In this document: one piece after another, positions 52,292 to 62,231 of the stretch
Position numbering within the stretch: the first letter of the stretch is position 1
How the letters are laid out: the number at the start of each line of letters is the position of its first letter
DNA from: Paenibacillus albiflavus
GTDB lineage: Bacteria > Bacillota > Bacilli > Paenibacillales > NBRC-103111
Assembly (NCBI RefSeq): GCF_004344915.1
Contig: NZ_SKFG01000027.1
Span: 1 to 64,000, forward strand
Direction: 5' to 3'
Length of the DNA stretch: 64,000 nucleotides
Translations under genes and position numbers: made by a program
The notes under the pieces: generated by a model
The model's input: the letters and a program-made list of their open reading frames with translations, nothing else
What the model was told of the DNA's origin: nothing
Databases searched by the model: none

Positions 52292-52337
52292 AAGAAACGC
52301 ATCAGTCTATACTATAAGATGGTGATTACGTTTCTTC
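52292..52337 (+). repeat. hairpin with a near twin at 41617
   Basis: AAGAAACG-CATCaGTC-tatactataa-GATG-gtgatta-CGTTTCTT. It lies between the 6S RNA and the start of the next gene (25 nt before its TTG). It could end the 6S transcript or sit in the leader of the next gene. Confidence 0.5.
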
Positions 52338-52362
52338 TTGTTTCATCAAAGGAGGAAATCGA

Positions 52363-52746
52363 TTGTTAAAACGCACTTTAGTCGGTATTTTTCGTAGCCA
52401 TGATCAAACTGGGGAGAAAGCCAAGGACCCAGCATTAAAGACTAGAAACTACAAATTATCCCGCGATAAGATATGGGATGAAGTTACATCTGTTCTTCGT
52501 AATTCAGGCTATAAGGTGCTTCATGAGGTGAAATCCGTAGGTGAGATCGTTTGTGAGAAAAGAACGGTTTCAGGCAGGAAATTGGATATTACACTGACGT
52601 TATTCGCACTTAATCCAACGGCAACAGCGGTCGATATATATTCAGCATCACGGGGTTCTCTTGGAGATCTAGGCGCTAATTATCGCACGATATTGCAAAT
52701 CTATAGCTTGCTTGATCGAAAATTAGCTGCATATAAAATAACCTAA
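52363..52746 (+). CDS. conserved hypothetical soluble protein
   Basis: 127 residues. After a basic N-terminus, residues 30-125 form one alpha/beta domain: LSRDKIWDEVTSVLRNSGYK, then an EIVCEKRTVSGRKLDITLTL strand pair and TAVDIYSASRGSLGDLGANY. It looks like a DUF1499-type cytosolic protein, but that is a resemblance only. Start is TTG 52363, 7 nt after AAAGGAGG. A terminator follows. Confidence 0.75.
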   Translation: MLKRTLVGIFRSHDQTGEKAKDPALKTRNYKLSRDKIWDEVTSVLRNSGYKVLHEVKSVGEIVCEKRTVSGRKLDITLTLFALNPTATAVDIYSASRGSLGDLGANYRTILQIYSLLDRKLAAYKIT

Positions 52747-52786
52747 TACATAGAATCGATTTCACGAATTGATTCATATCAAATAA

Positions 52787-52835
52787 AACAGCAGATATAT
52801 CTGGTAGGAATTATCCTGGATATATCTGCTGTTTC
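52787..52835. terminator. bidirectional terminator
   Basis: AACAGCAGATATATC pairs with GATATATCTGCTGTT over an 18-nt loop, between converging genes. Confidence 0.8.
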
Positions 52836-52852
52836 TAAGTTAAACACATATA

Positions 52853-53371
52853 TTACAGTAGTGCTTTTACTGCAGCGATTGCAGCTTCGTAGTTCGGGTG
52901 CTCAGTCATTTCAGATACGTATTCAACATATTGAACAGTATCGTTAGCGTCAATTACGAAGATTGAGCGCATGTCGAGCTGGAATTCTTTGATCAATACG
53001 CCGTATGCTTTGCCAAATGAATTGGATTTGTAGTCAGAAAGCGTGATTACTCTGTCTACGCCAGTTGCTCCGCACCAACGTGCTTGCGCGAAAGGTAGGT
53101 CAGCAGAAATCGTTAAGATAATAACATTATCTCCAAGGCCTGCAGCTTCGCTGTTAAAGCGTTGTGTCTGTGCATCACATACACCTGTATCAAGTGATGG
53201 CACAACAGAGATTAATTTGATTTTGCCAGTGTAATCGGCAAGTGTTGCTTCTTGCAGCAAACTTTGGTTAACTGTGAAATCAGGAGCCTTGTCTCCGACT
53301 TTGATTTCAGGACCAATTAATGTTAATGGGGATCCTTTAAATGTAGCAACTTCAGAACGTTCAATTGTCAT
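52853..53371 (-). CDS. tpx: thiol peroxidase
   Basis: 172-residue peroxiredoxin of the Tpx class, reducing H2O2 and alkyl peroxides with thioredoxin. Peroxidatic Cys in PSLDTGVCDAQTQRF and resolving Cys in ARWCGATGVDRV. N-terminus ATFKGSPLTLIGPEIKVGDK and APDFTV are typical. AGGAGGA precedes the ATG. Divergent from the LysR gene with 83 bp between starts. Confidence 0.96.
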   Translation of the reverse strand: MTIERSEVATFKGSPLTLIGPEIKVGDKAPDFTVNQSLLQEATLADYTGKIKLISVVPSLDTGVCDAQTQRFNSEAAGLGDNVIILTISADLPFAQARWCGATGVDRVITLSDYKSNSFGKAYGVLIKEFQLDMRSIFVIDANDTVQYVEYVSEMTEHPNYEAAIAAVKALL

Positions 53372-53454
53372 GACAATATGTCCTCCTTAAATCCTTATAT
53401 AATAATTATTCTAACTTTCTAATTATAAACAACTTGGAAGGGGATTGTCCAATC

Positions 53455-54363
53455 GTGGAGCTAAGACAACTTCAGTATTTTGTGAAGGTTGCCAGAAAAC
53501 AGCACGTAACACAAGCAGCTGAGGAACTGCACGTGGTTCAATCTGCAGTAAGTAGACAAATTCGTTTGCTTGAAGAAGAATTGGGCGTTACTTTATTTGT
53601 TCAAAAGGGAAGAAATGTTCAATTAACATCAGTCGGTAGATTGTTTCTCACAAGAGTTGAAGGGGTATTGACTGAATTAGATAAAGCGGTTGATGAAATT
53701 CATGAATTCCTTGACCCAGATGCAGGAGAAATTCGCATTGGGTTTCCGCATAGTATCGTTCTCACCTTGCTGCCATCGGTGATTGCAGCATTCCGCAAGG
53801 ATTATCCGTCCGCTAAGTTTATTTTGAAGCAGGGGACTTATAATAGTTTGTTGCGAGATGTAGCTAAGGGAGAAATCGATTTAGCCTTTGTATCACCATT
53901 TCCCGAAACAAATGAGCATGTTACGGGAGAATATTTAATGACCGATGAGCTATATGCCATTGTTCCGCCTGGACATAAGCTAGCTCATTGCAAAGAAATT
54001 CGACTTGCTGAGCTTAAGGATGAGACTTTCGTCATGTTCACGGAATCTTATTCTCTTCGGACAATCGTAATGGATGCGTGTCTTAAGGCAGGCTTTACTC
54101 CGCAAATAGAATTTGAAGCAGATGAGACCGATGCGATTCGTGGTCTTGTCGCAGCAGGAATGGGCGTTAGTTTATTGCCAGAGCTTGCACTGATCGATTC
54201 GAATACGCTGCAGCCTGTGAAAATGAAGGTTGTAGAACCTGAAGTGTCTCGGACCATCGGTCTCATCCGTAGACGCGGTGAGAAACTGCCGTTAATTGCT
54301 GAGGTGTTCGTACGGTTCTTGATGACCTATTTTAAAGACCGTACGATTAAGCGAGAGCTTTAA
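53455..54363 (+). CDS. LysR family transcriptional regulator
   Basis: 302 residues. N-terminal winged helix ELRQLQYFVKVARKQHVTQA, with AEELHVVQSAVSRQIRLLEE, and the ligand domain from about 90. Similar to the GltC/CynR-like branch. It is divergent from tpx, a common layout for a regulator of the neighbouring gene, so control of tpx is a fair guess. Start is GTG 53455 with GGAAGGGG 11 nt upstream. A terminator follows. Confidence 0.93.
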   Translation: MELRQLQYFVKVARKQHVTQAAEELHVVQSAVSRQIRLLEEELGVTLFVQKGRNVQLTSVGRLFLTRVEGVLTELDKAVDEIHEFLDPDAGEIRIGFPHSIVLTLLPSVIAAFRKDYPSAKFILKQGTYNSLLRDVAKGEIDLAFVSPFPETNEHVTGEYLMTDELYAIVPPGHKLAHCKEIRLAELKDETFVMFTESYSLRTIVMDACLKAGFTPQIEFEADETDAIRGLVAAGMGVSLLPELALIDSNTLQPVKMKVVEPEVSRTIGLIRRRGEKLPLIAEVFVRFLMTYFKDRTIKREL

Positions 54364-54364
54364 T

Positions 54365-54402
54365 AAAAAAAGCTGTTCCGTTATTTACGGAACAGCTTTT
54401 TT
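54365..54402. terminator. bidirectional terminator
   Basis: AAAAAAAGCTGTTCCG-ttattta-CGGAACAGCTTTTTT. Confidence 0.88.
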
Positions 54403-54412
54403 GGGTATCACA

Positions 54413-55081
54413 TTAGTCTCTTGAACGGTAAATCAGGATCAGACGAACTAATTCAAGGACGGAGATTAATGCCGCTGCTACATAAGTAAGTGCTGCTGCA
54501 TTCAAGACTTTGCCAACCCCACGTTCCTCATCATTCGTAATGAATCCATTAGCAACCATTAATTCACGTGCTCTGTTGCTGGCGTTAAACTCAACAGGAA
54601 GTGTTACAAGTTGGAACAGAACGGCTGCTGAGAAGAAAATAATCCCGATTAGCAATAAAAAGCTAAAGGACGAGAAAATAATTCCCGCGATAATAAGCAA
54701 TGGTGCAACGCCAGATGTAAAGTTAACGACAGGGAACATCTTATGACGAGCAACCAGCATGGAATAATTCTCTTTATGCTGAATGGCATGACCAACCTCG
54801 TGGCATGCAACGGAGACTGCAGAGATGGATCTTTCATAATACACAGGCTCAGATAAGCGAACAACACGAGCAATCGGGTCGTAGTGATCCGTTAATGAAC
54901 CGCGAACTGGTTCAACGGGTACGTCGTGTAAGCCATTGTTATCGAGCATTCTGCGTGCTGCATCATACCCTGTCATGCCAGAATGAACAGGTACCTTAGA
55001 CCACTCTGAGAATGTACCTTTAACTCGGAATTGTGCCCATAGGGATAATCCAAATGCAATTATTATTAGAATGTAAATCAT
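54413..55081 (-). CDS. zinc metallopeptidase, YugP family
   Basis: 222 residues. Membrane helix at the N-terminus (MIYILIIIAFGLSLWAQF), catalytic zinc motif VACHEVGHAIQH near 100, then two or three more helices (about 125-175) and a C-terminal helix. YugP is a membrane metalloprotease of unknown substrate, with the conserved FNASNRARELMVANGF segment. Start at ATG 55081 with GGAGGT 9 nt upstream; a frame to 55147 lacks an SD. Confidence 0.92.
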   Translation of the reverse strand: MIYILIIIAFGLSLWAQFRVKGTFSEWSKVPVHSGMTGYDAARRMLDNNGLHDVPVEPVRGSLTDHYDPIARVVRLSEPVYYERSISAVSVACHEVGHAIQHKENYSMLVARHKMFPVVNFTSGVAPLLIIAGIIFSSFSFLLLIGIIFFSAAVLFQLVTLPVEFNASNRARELMVANGFITNDEERGVGKVLNAAALTYVAAALISVLELVRLILIYRSRD

Positions 55082-55143
55082 TGAGATTAAACCTCCGTCA
55101 TTTAAGTATATCCAATTATTACGTGGCTCACGTACGGATGGTT

Positions 55144-56382
55144 TCAACCAATTTTGCCTTGTGGCTTAATTAAGAAAAAAACAAATATCAAGGTTACAAT
55201 GGATAGGGATGAGACCGAAATAAACAGTACAGCATGTGATTTATCCATTAGCCAGCCAAATAATGGGGGACCAAAAGCAACACCGATAAAGCGAAGCGAA
55301 TTGTAGATCGATGTGATCATACCGCGTTCTTCGCGTTTAACCGAGCCTGTGATCATCGTATTAAGACAAGGAAGCAATAAGCCAGTTCCAATTGCACTTA
55401 AGGTTAGGAAGCCAATCAGAACATAGATGTTTTTGTAAAAGAATACGGTAAGCAGCAAGGATGCTGCCATCGTTGCCATTCCCACATTGATCAGGATACG
55501 CATTAAGGTTCCATTCTTCTTGATGACAGCACCTGTAATATAGGAAGTCAATACAAGACCAAGCAGCGGGATCGCGATGATACAGCCTTTTAATACGCCA
55601 TCAATGTTATAAGGTTCCTTTTCCAAAATATTCGATAAGTAAAACAAAACACCGAACAAGATGAATAGCGCAAGCGATCCTGCAAAGAATGCTGTAATTA
55701 GCCAACGGCCCTTCTGCTTTAGAATACTGCCTATTTGGTGTAAGTATTCGCCTAACTTCGGTGGTTCTTGCTTCTTCTTCGGTTCTTTTATCAAAAATAT
55801 GACAGCTAGCAGCGATAAGGCGCAGAATACTGGAAAAGCAAAGAACGAAGCATACCAGACAATTAGAGCTAACAGGGAGCCAATAATTGGGGAGAGAACC
55901 TTACCCGCTCCGTTCGCTGCTTCAATTAGCCCAAGCGCTTTACTTTCCATTCCTTGATCGTACATATCACCGACTAATGCCATTGCGATAGGTGCTGTGC
56001 CAGCGGCTCCGAGACCTTGTATGACGCGCGCAATAATGATGACTGTATAGGAACCCCACACAGCACCGAAGCCTGCAAGGATACCTGCTGCGCCATAGAC
56101 AATTAGCGACGGAATGATAACCGCTTTGCGTGAGAATCGATCTGACAAATAACCAAGAACAGGAATAATTATCCCTGCTGTAATGGAGAATAAAGAGATA
56201 ATAAGGGAGCTTTGGAATTGGGTAACTCCAAGTGCTTTTTGTAAATCAGGTAAAATAGGAACGAGCATGGAGTTACCGAGAACCAGTACGAGGGGGATGG
56301 TGGATAAACCAATAAATTCCCATACTAAGCTCTTGCTGCTGCCTTGTTTCCCAGATTGTTCATTGGAGCTTGATGATTGCAT
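55144..56382 (-). CDS. MFS transporter, drug-exporter type
   Basis: 412 residues with a polar Ser/Gln/Lys N-terminus and twelve helices. Exporter motifs: LGYLSDRFSRKAVIIPSL (loop 2-3), ARVIQGLGAAGTAPIAMALV and GAGKVLSPIIGSLLA (antiporter motif C). Belongs to the YmfD/YvmA-like group of Bacillus exporters. Substrate unknown. Its stop is about 60 bp from the YugP start on the same strand, so the two may be cotranscribed. Confidence 0.9.
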   Translation of the reverse strand: MQSSSSNEQSGKQGSSKSLVWEFIGLSTIPLVLVLGNSMLVPILPDLQKALGVTQFQSSLIISLFSITAGIIIPVLGYLSDRFSRKAVIIPSLIVYGAAGILAGFGAVWGSYTVIIIARVIQGLGAAGTAPIAMALVGDMYDQGMESKALGLIEAANGAGKVLSPIIGSLLALIVWYASFFAFPVFCALSLLAVIFLIKEPKKKQEPPKLGEYLHQIGSILKQKGRWLITAFFAGSLALFILFGVLFYLSNILEKEPYNIDGVLKGCIIAIPLLGLVLTSYITGAVIKKNGTLMRILINVGMATMAASLLLTVFFYKNIYVLIGFLTLSAIGTGLLLPCLNTMITGSVKREERGMITSIYNSLRFIGVAFGPPLFGWLMDKSHAVLFISVSSLSIVTLIFVFFLIKPQGKIG

Positions 56383-56548
56383 CTTCGGTTACCTCATTTC
56401 ATTTAAGACAATAGTATGTTTAGAGTTCCCTTAAGTCGCAACTGCATACACGCACGATTTAACACAATATTTAGATTTAGTTTGGAGTTTGGATTGGAAA
56501 CGAATTATAATGAAGGACAGGATCATGGAAATCAGAAGGGACGTCTCT

Positions 56549-57103
56549 ATGTTGACAAAAAGAAAAAGAAACAATTATATTGTGCTGCTCATACTTGTTC
56601 TTTTAACGGGTTTAGCGATCTATCAGAATATCCAAAAAACCAATACAACTGCAGGATTGCCGCAAGAGGTAGCTGCTAAGCCTAATTATTTGGCGCCTTC
56701 ATTTACTTTACAGTCATTGGATGAGAAGACCTATGAAGTTGGGGGTAAACGAGATAAACCGCTCTGGATCAATTTTTGGGCTTCCTGGTGCGGACCATGT
56801 AATAAAGAAGCTCCAGATTTAGTGAAGCTGTATGAGAAGTATAAGGATGAATTTGATCTTTACGGCGTGAATATTACGCCTGGGGATAGTTTGAAAAACG
56901 TTCGGGATTTTGTTAACCGTCATGAGTTGACTTTTCCAATTTTGATGGATATGGAGGGCAAAGTAACCGATTTGTATGGGATTCAACCTATTCCAACAAG
57001 TTTTCTCATTGATACGAATGGCGTGATTCAAGAAGTATTCTATTTAGAAACTTATGAATCGCTTGAGCGTAAGCTGCTTAAACTAATCAAAATGTCGAAG
57101 TAA
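56549..57103 (+). CDS. membrane-anchored thioredoxin, ResA/TlpA-like
   Basis: 184 residues. N-terminal anchor (about 9-26, NYIVLLILVLLTGLAIYQN), then an AhpC/TSA-type thioredoxin fold with the redox motif WASWCGPCNKE and the cis-proline segment IQPIPTSFLID. Extracytoplasmic reductant, as in cytochrome c maturation (ResA) or spore formation (StoA). No ccm genes are near. Start at ATG 56549 with AGAAGGG 8 nt upstream. Confidence 0.92.
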   Translation: MLTKRKRNNYIVLLILVLLTGLAIYQNIQKTNTTAGLPQEVAAKPNYLAPSFTLQSLDEKTYEVGGKRDKPLWINFWASWCGPCNKEAPDLVKLYEKYKDEFDLYGVNITPGDSLKNVRDFVNRHELTFPILMDMEGKVTDLYGIQPIPTSFLIDTNGVIQEVFYLETYESLERKLLKLIKMSK

Positions 57104-57110
57104 AATGAAC

Positions 57111-57151
57111 AAAGCCTCCTCAAAAGATGATCCATCTTCTGAGGAGGCTTT
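57111..57151. terminator. bidirectional terminator
   Basis: AAAGCCTCCTCA-aa-AGATG pairs with CATCT-tc-TGAGGAGGCTTT; between converging genes. Confidence 0.88.
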
Positions 57152-57157
57152 AACTGA

Positions 57158-58771
57158 TTAATGATTAACGAGCCCTAAGCGTTCACGCTCGGCGTTAAGG
57201 GATTCGATTGGCTGTTTGCCGATTAATGCGTAGCGGATAGAATCGACCAGAGCGAGCCAACTTGCTTCAATAACGTTGCTGGACACCCCGACTGTACTCC
57301 AGGCGTTGTTGGCATCTGTTGATTCTACAAGTACACGAACCTTAGCGGCTGTAGCTCCCTGCTCATCAAGTACGCGAACCTTATAATCTGTTAAATGAAC
57401 ATTCATAATGTCAGGATAGTACGGAAGCAATGCTTTACGCAGTGCATTATCGAGTGCATTGACAGGACCATTACCTTCCCCAGCAGTCAGAATAAGTTGA
57501 TCCTGCACTTTAATTCGTACAATAGCTTCTGTGATGTTGCCACGGTCAGAGGCTTTCTCTACCAAGATTTTGAACGATTCAACCGTGAATGATTCTTCGA
57601 TTGTTCCCATCGCTTCACGCAGCAGCAGCTCAAGTGAAGCATCTGCGCCTTCGAACTGGAATCCTTCATGTTCTAGTTCTTTAATCTTCTGAATTACTTC
57701 ACGTGCCTTGTTAGATTGATCAAGATCAATCCCTAATTCAAGCGCTTTGGACATTAAATTGCTTTGACCAGCAAGCTCAGATACGAGTACTCGCTGCTTA
57801 TTGCCTACCTTCTCAGGAATGATATGTTCATAGGTGGTAGCATCCTTGAGAATCGCAGATACGTGGATACCGCCTTTATGAGCAAATGCTGCCATACCAA
57901 CATACGGTTGACTGACAGGCATGGACATATTGGCAATTTCACTAATATAGCGTGCTGTTGGCGTTAATGTCATCAGTTGTTGTTCTGTCACACATGAATA
58001 GCCTAACTTAATTTGCAGGTTCGGAATAATAGAGGACAAATTCGCATTGCCGCAGCGTTCGCCATAACCGTTGAATGTGCCTTGAACATGAGTTGCACCT
58101 GCTTTAACTGCTGCAAGTGTGTTCGCAACACCAAGATCACAATCATTATGGGCATGGATGCCAATTGTAATATGGATATGCTCTTTAACTGCACTAACGA
58201 TAGAATAGACTTCATCAGGCAGTGATCCGCCGTTCGTATCGCAAAGTACAATTGCATCTGCCCCAGCGGCTTGTGCCGCTGCAATCGTTTGTAGGGCATA
58301 TTCTGGATTGCTCTTATAGCCGTCGAAGAAATGCTCGCCTAGATAAAGCACTTCAAGCCCTGAACGCTTTAGAAAAGCGACTGAATCTGATACCATCGCC
58401 AGATTCTCTTCTAAAGTAGTTTGAATTGCCGTGTGAACATGGAAGTCCCATGATTTGCCGAAGATTGAAGCAACCTGAGCGCCAGAATCAACAATTTTGA
58501 GCAAGTTGGCATCTTGTTCTGCGAGCGACTCCTTGCGTCTAGTAGAGCCAAAAGCGGCAATTTTAGCATGCTTTAAGTGAAGCTCTTGAACGCGGTTGAA
58601 GAATTCGATATCCTTGGAATTGCTTCCAGGCCAGCCGCCTTCTATATAATGAATGCCGAGTTCATCTAGCTTTTTTGCAATTTTGAGTTTATCCTCTACA
58701 GATAAAGAGACTCCTTCACCTTGTGTACCGTCTCTTAAAGTTGTGTCAAACAATTGTATCGTTGACTCCAT
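57158..58771 (-). CDS. cimA: (R)-citramalate synthase
   Basis: 537 residues of the HMGL-like family (TIGR00977). Catalytic TIM barrel starts IQLFDTTLRDGTQGEGVSLS and holds metal ligands in IGIHAHNDCDLGVANTL. NGYGERCGNANL follows. The C-terminal LeuA-like regulatory domain is at about 400-537. It condenses pyruvate with acetyl-CoA, a threonine-independent route to isoleucine. No leuCD or ilv gene is in the window. AAGGGGGA precedes the ATG. Confidence 0.93.
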   Translation of the reverse strand: MESTIQLFDTTLRDGTQGEGVSLSVEDKLKIAKKLDELGIHYIEGGWPGSNSKDIEFFNRVQELHLKHAKIAAFGSTRRKESLAEQDANLLKIVDSGAQVASIFGKSWDFHVHTAIQTTLEENLAMVSDSVAFLKRSGLEVLYLGEHFFDGYKSNPEYALQTIAAAQAAGADAIVLCDTNGGSLPDEVYSIVSAVKEHIHITIGIHAHNDCDLGVANTLAAVKAGATHVQGTFNGYGERCGNANLSSIIPNLQIKLGYSCVTEQQLMTLTPTARYISEIANMSMPVSQPYVGMAAFAHKGGIHVSAILKDATTYEHIIPEKVGNKQRVLVSELAGQSNLMSKALELGIDLDQSNKAREVIQKIKELEHEGFQFEGADASLELLLREAMGTIEESFTVESFKILVEKASDRGNITEAIVRIKVQDQLILTAGEGNGPVNALDNALRKALLPYYPDIMNVHLTDYKVRVLDEQGATAAKVRVLVESTDANNAWSTVGVSSNVIEASWLALVDSIRYALIGKQPIESLNAERERLGLVNH

Positions 58772-58886
58772 GAATAGTCCCCCTTATCAATGTACTCAAT
58801 CGAATGTATAATTTACGATTATAGCATAAACTATTTGGTATTGGTTAATATTTTCTGACAAATTGAAGGATAGGAGAGGCAACGTC

Positions 58887-60179
58887 ATGAACCGCACCAG
58901 TGATTATTATCCCAAGCAGGGACGAGTCATTCTGCACATTGATATGAATGCCTTTTATTGTTCTGTACATGAGGCAGTCGAACCAGGCTTATATAAAGGC
59001 AAAGCAATTGCGGTATCGGGTTCAGTTGAGCAGCGTCGAGGGATTATCGTGACCTCCTCGTATGCAGCTAGAGCTACAGGGGTACGAACGGGTATGCATG
59101 TCAATCAAGCGCTAAAACTTTGTCCTGAGCTTATTTTACTAAGGCCTGACTTTGATTTATATAGACAATTTTCCCGTGCTTTTATGAAAATATGCTATTC
59201 GTATTCTCCGCTAGTAGAAGCCATTTCCATTGATGAATGCTTTGTAGATATAACAGGATCCAAGCAATTTGGAACACCGATTCAGATCGCGAACGATATA
59301 CAGCAGAGAATTAAGCAAGAGCTGGATTTATCCTGCTCTATTGGCGTTGCTCCTAATAAGCTTTTAGCTAAAATGGCATCTGATATGAAAAAGCCCAACG
59401 GGTTATTTATACTAAGACGTAGAGATGTCCCACGCGTTTTATGGAATAAACCTTGTGCCGAGCTGTTCGGAATTGGTCAGAAGACCGCTCAGAAGCTGGA
59501 GCGTATCGGTATTCGAACCATTGGGCAGTTAGCTAAAGCAGATAGTGCTTTAATGACGAGGTATTTTGGCGTGAATGGCGCTCACCTCATCGCTTCAGCG
59601 AATGGTGTGGACGATTCTGCTGTTAACCCTGATCAAGAGCAGAGCAAATCCATTGGGAATTCAACGACTCTACCTTATAATGTAACGGACCGAGCAGAGG
59701 TTGTGCGTGTGATGCTCAACTTATCCGATAGTGTAGGGAGAAGATTGCGTAAGCAGGAGCTTGTTGCCTCAACTGTTCAAATTGCAATTCGCGATCCTGA
59801 TATGAAGACCATTACACGGGCAGTGACTTTAACAGAGCCCACCGAACAGACAGATGAGATTCATCATGCTGCTTGTCAGCTGTTCGATAAACATTGGAAG
59901 CAGGGTGAACCCATTCGATTGTTGGGTATATCTGTAAGTAATTTGCAGCCTAAGAAGGAAATGACAATCCAGCTTGATCTTTTTAACTATGAAGTTCAGC
60001 CGAAGAAAGAGAAGCTGACAGAAGTCATGGATGCGCTCCGTGATAAATTCGGTGAGAATGCTGTGGTTACGCTTGGTATGATAGGAGATGATCCTTCTAC
60101 ATTGCTTCGCAATCCTAAAGTAAGAGGAACATCGCTGCAAATGGATCATATGAAACATCAGAAACTGGATGAGGAATAG
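58887..60179 (+). CDS. dinB: DNA polymerase IV (Y-family)
   Basis: 430 residues. Palm motifs DMNAFYCSV near 19 and SIDECFVDITG with D116/E117; helix-hairpin-helix segment PCAELFGIGQKTAQKLERIG; little-finger domain from about 240. The clamp-binding motif QLDLF near the C-terminal third is intact. Error-prone translesion polymerase. Start at ATG 58887 with AGGAGAGG 7 nt upstream. No LexA box is obvious in the 91 bp before it. Confidence 0.95.
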   Translation: MNRTSDYYPKQGRVILHIDMNAFYCSVHEAVEPGLYKGKAIAVSGSVEQRRGIIVTSSYAARATGVRTGMHVNQALKLCPELILLRPDFDLYRQFSRAFMKICYSYSPLVEAISIDECFVDITGSKQFGTPIQIANDIQQRIKQELDLSCSIGVAPNKLLAKMASDMKKPNGLFILRRRDVPRVLWNKPCAELFGIGQKTAQKLERIGIRTIGQLAKADSALMTRYFGVNGAHLIASANGVDDSAVNPDQEQSKSIGNSTTLPYNVTDRAEVVRVMLNLSDSVGRRLRKQELVASTVQIAIRDPDMKTITRAVTLTEPTEQTDEIHHAACQLFDKHWKQGEPIRLLGISVSNLQPKKEMTIQLDLFNYEVQPKKEKLTEVMDALRDKFGENAVVTLGMIGDDPSTLLRNPKVRGTSLQMDHMKHQKLDEE

Positions 60180-60245
60180 CTAGATTAGGGAAACTTTTCC
60201 GACATTGGCACAGTATCTTGTGTGAGATGGCAGCTTATATTATAG

Positions 60246-60578
<333 letters not shown>

Positions 60579-60591
60579 TAGGCTTATCGTA

Positions 60592-60630
60592 AAAATAACC
60601 GCTTTCTCTTAAAGGGAGGGCGGTTTATTT
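60592..60630 (+). terminator. terminator after ferredoxin
   Basis: AAATAACCGC-t-TTCTC pairs with GGGAG-g-GCGGTTTATTT. Confidence 0.8.
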
Positions 60631-60707
60631 GTGTCTCTGAAACTCTTCAAGATGCCTGTTATTATGCCGATGTAATAGAAGAGAACAGGTAGAAAGAGGT
60701 GGTTTAT

Positions 60708-62198
60708 TTGGAGTGGAAGGATGATCCAGAATTTTTCAAAGACTACCTGAAGCAGCGTCCTAAAGATAAATTTGCATGGTATTTGCTAGGTAAAGAGTAT
60801 TTAGCGAAGGGTGAGGAAGGTAAGGCGGCATACTGCTTTACACAAGCTGGAGAAATCTATCTAGCTTTTGAGAACGGGGATACACCTAATTATGAACGAA
60901 TTAAACATGCACTTGAGGATGCGCAGTCTGCAGCAGCATCAGAGCAAACAGATTCAACAGATCATCGCTCCAAGTGGCCAAGACGGGTCTTCATAAGTGT
61001 ATTGCTATTTTTATTGCTTCTTTTGCCCTCTTTACAGCGAGTTATCGAATCATCGGGTTCTAAATCTATAGATCGAATGACAAACGCAGAAGGGAAGAAC
61101 AAACCAGTTGAAGATCAAGCGACAACTGATCAAGACAAGGATGATCCTAATAAGCTGCAAGATTTCGCAGGATATGGCATTACCTATATGAAGGATAAAG
61201 AATCCGCTTCTGACTATGGCGAGGCATTAAATGAGATGATTCGAACAAGAGGCGACCGTTTGGAAAATAATTTACTAGTAGCCGGATATAAGAGTGCTGA
61301 TGGTAAATGGAATATTTGGCCGAGTAAGCCTTCCCTACTTCTGTCTGTAAAGACCAACACAAAGGGGGGGCAATCCAATATCAGCTATTATGATGCTTCG
61401 AACTGTAACTGCGAGCCGGAGGATGGTCAAGCATTTGCTGGTCAAATTGACATGTGGAAACAGAAGCAGGAAGCTGAGGCTGTAGTTCGGTCAGCTATTG
61501 CCGCTTATAAAGAACGTAATGGCAAGCTGCCAAGTCAAGTAGGAGACTTATATCAACCGTATCCCAATAACATATTAAGTGGACTAACACCTGATATGAA
61601 GCAAATATTCGAAGGTATCCTAGCTCCAGGCAATAATCAACCCGAGCAGTCTCAAACGTCTGATGATAAAGCATCGAACCCTCCATCAAAGAAAAAGCAA
61701 GGGGCTCCAGGGCATAATCCATTATCAAAACCGCTGGAAATCATAGTCGATCGCAAGAATCATCATTTGGCTGTTGTATCTGGCGATATTATCGTACGCA
61801 GCTATCCAGTTGGACTTGGTGGAAATCGAACGCCTGAAGGCAAGTTTGAGATTAGTGAGAAAGTACGTAACCCTAATGGTAAGTCGAATGGTGATTTTGG
61901 TTCTAGAGGAATGACACTGTCAGATACGCTTTATGCAATTCATGGAACGAATGAACCTGACAGTATCAGTAAAGATGAGTCACTCGGATGTGTTCGGATG
62001 AACAAGGATGATGTCGAAGAATTGTTCGCAATGGTACCGCTTGGGACCAAAGTAACGATTGGGACGGGATTATTACCACCGTTGCCTTCAAATCAAGCAA
62101 AGAGTAGTCCTAAGCTTGAACCTGATCATCCTCGATTCGGATTACCGAGCCAGACCGAGGAGCGCAACCCCAAAAAAGTATATCGATGGTTGTTCTAA
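60708..62198 (+). CDS. membrane-anchored L,D-transpeptidase (YkuD domain) with a cytosolic N-terminal domain
   Basis: About 496 residues. Residues 1-80 look TPR-like (FAWYLLGKEYLAKGEEGKAA), cytosolic. One membrane anchor near 90-110 (VFISVLLFLLLLLPSLQ). The outer part has a variable domain, a P/S/Q-rich linker, and a C-terminal YkuD fold (about 345-470) with HGTNEPDSIS (His near 411) and SLGCVRM with catalytic Cys near 428. Cross-links or modifies peptidoglycan. Start is TTG 60708, 8 nt after AGAGG. Confidence 0.9.
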   Translation: MEWKDDPEFFKDYLKQRPKDKFAWYLLGKEYLAKGEEGKAAYCFTQAGEIYLAFENGDTPNYERIKHALEDAQSAAASEQTDSTDHRSKWPRRVFISVLLFLLLLLPSLQRVIESSGSKSIDRMTNAEGKNKPVEDQATTDQDKDDPNKLQDFAGYGITYMKDKESASDYGEALNEMIRTRGDRLENNLLVAGYKSADGKWNIWPSKPSLLLSVKTNTKGGQSNISYYDASNCNCEPEDGQAFAGQIDMWKQKQEAEAVVRSAIAAYKERNGKLPSQVGDLYQPYPNNILSGLTPDMKQIFEGILAPGNNQPEQSQTSDDKASNPPSKKKQGAPGHNPLSKPLEIIVDRKNHHLAVVSGDIIVRSYPVGLGGNRTPEGKFEISEKVRNPNGKSNGDFGSRGMTLSDTLYAIHGTNEPDSISKDESLGCVRMNKDDVEELFAMVPLGTKVTIGTGLLPPLPSNQAKSSPKLEPDHPRFGLPSQTEERNPKKVYRWLF

Positions 62199-62231
62199 TA
62201 CGTTATGCAAGTTCGCGATGTAAGTGAATAA

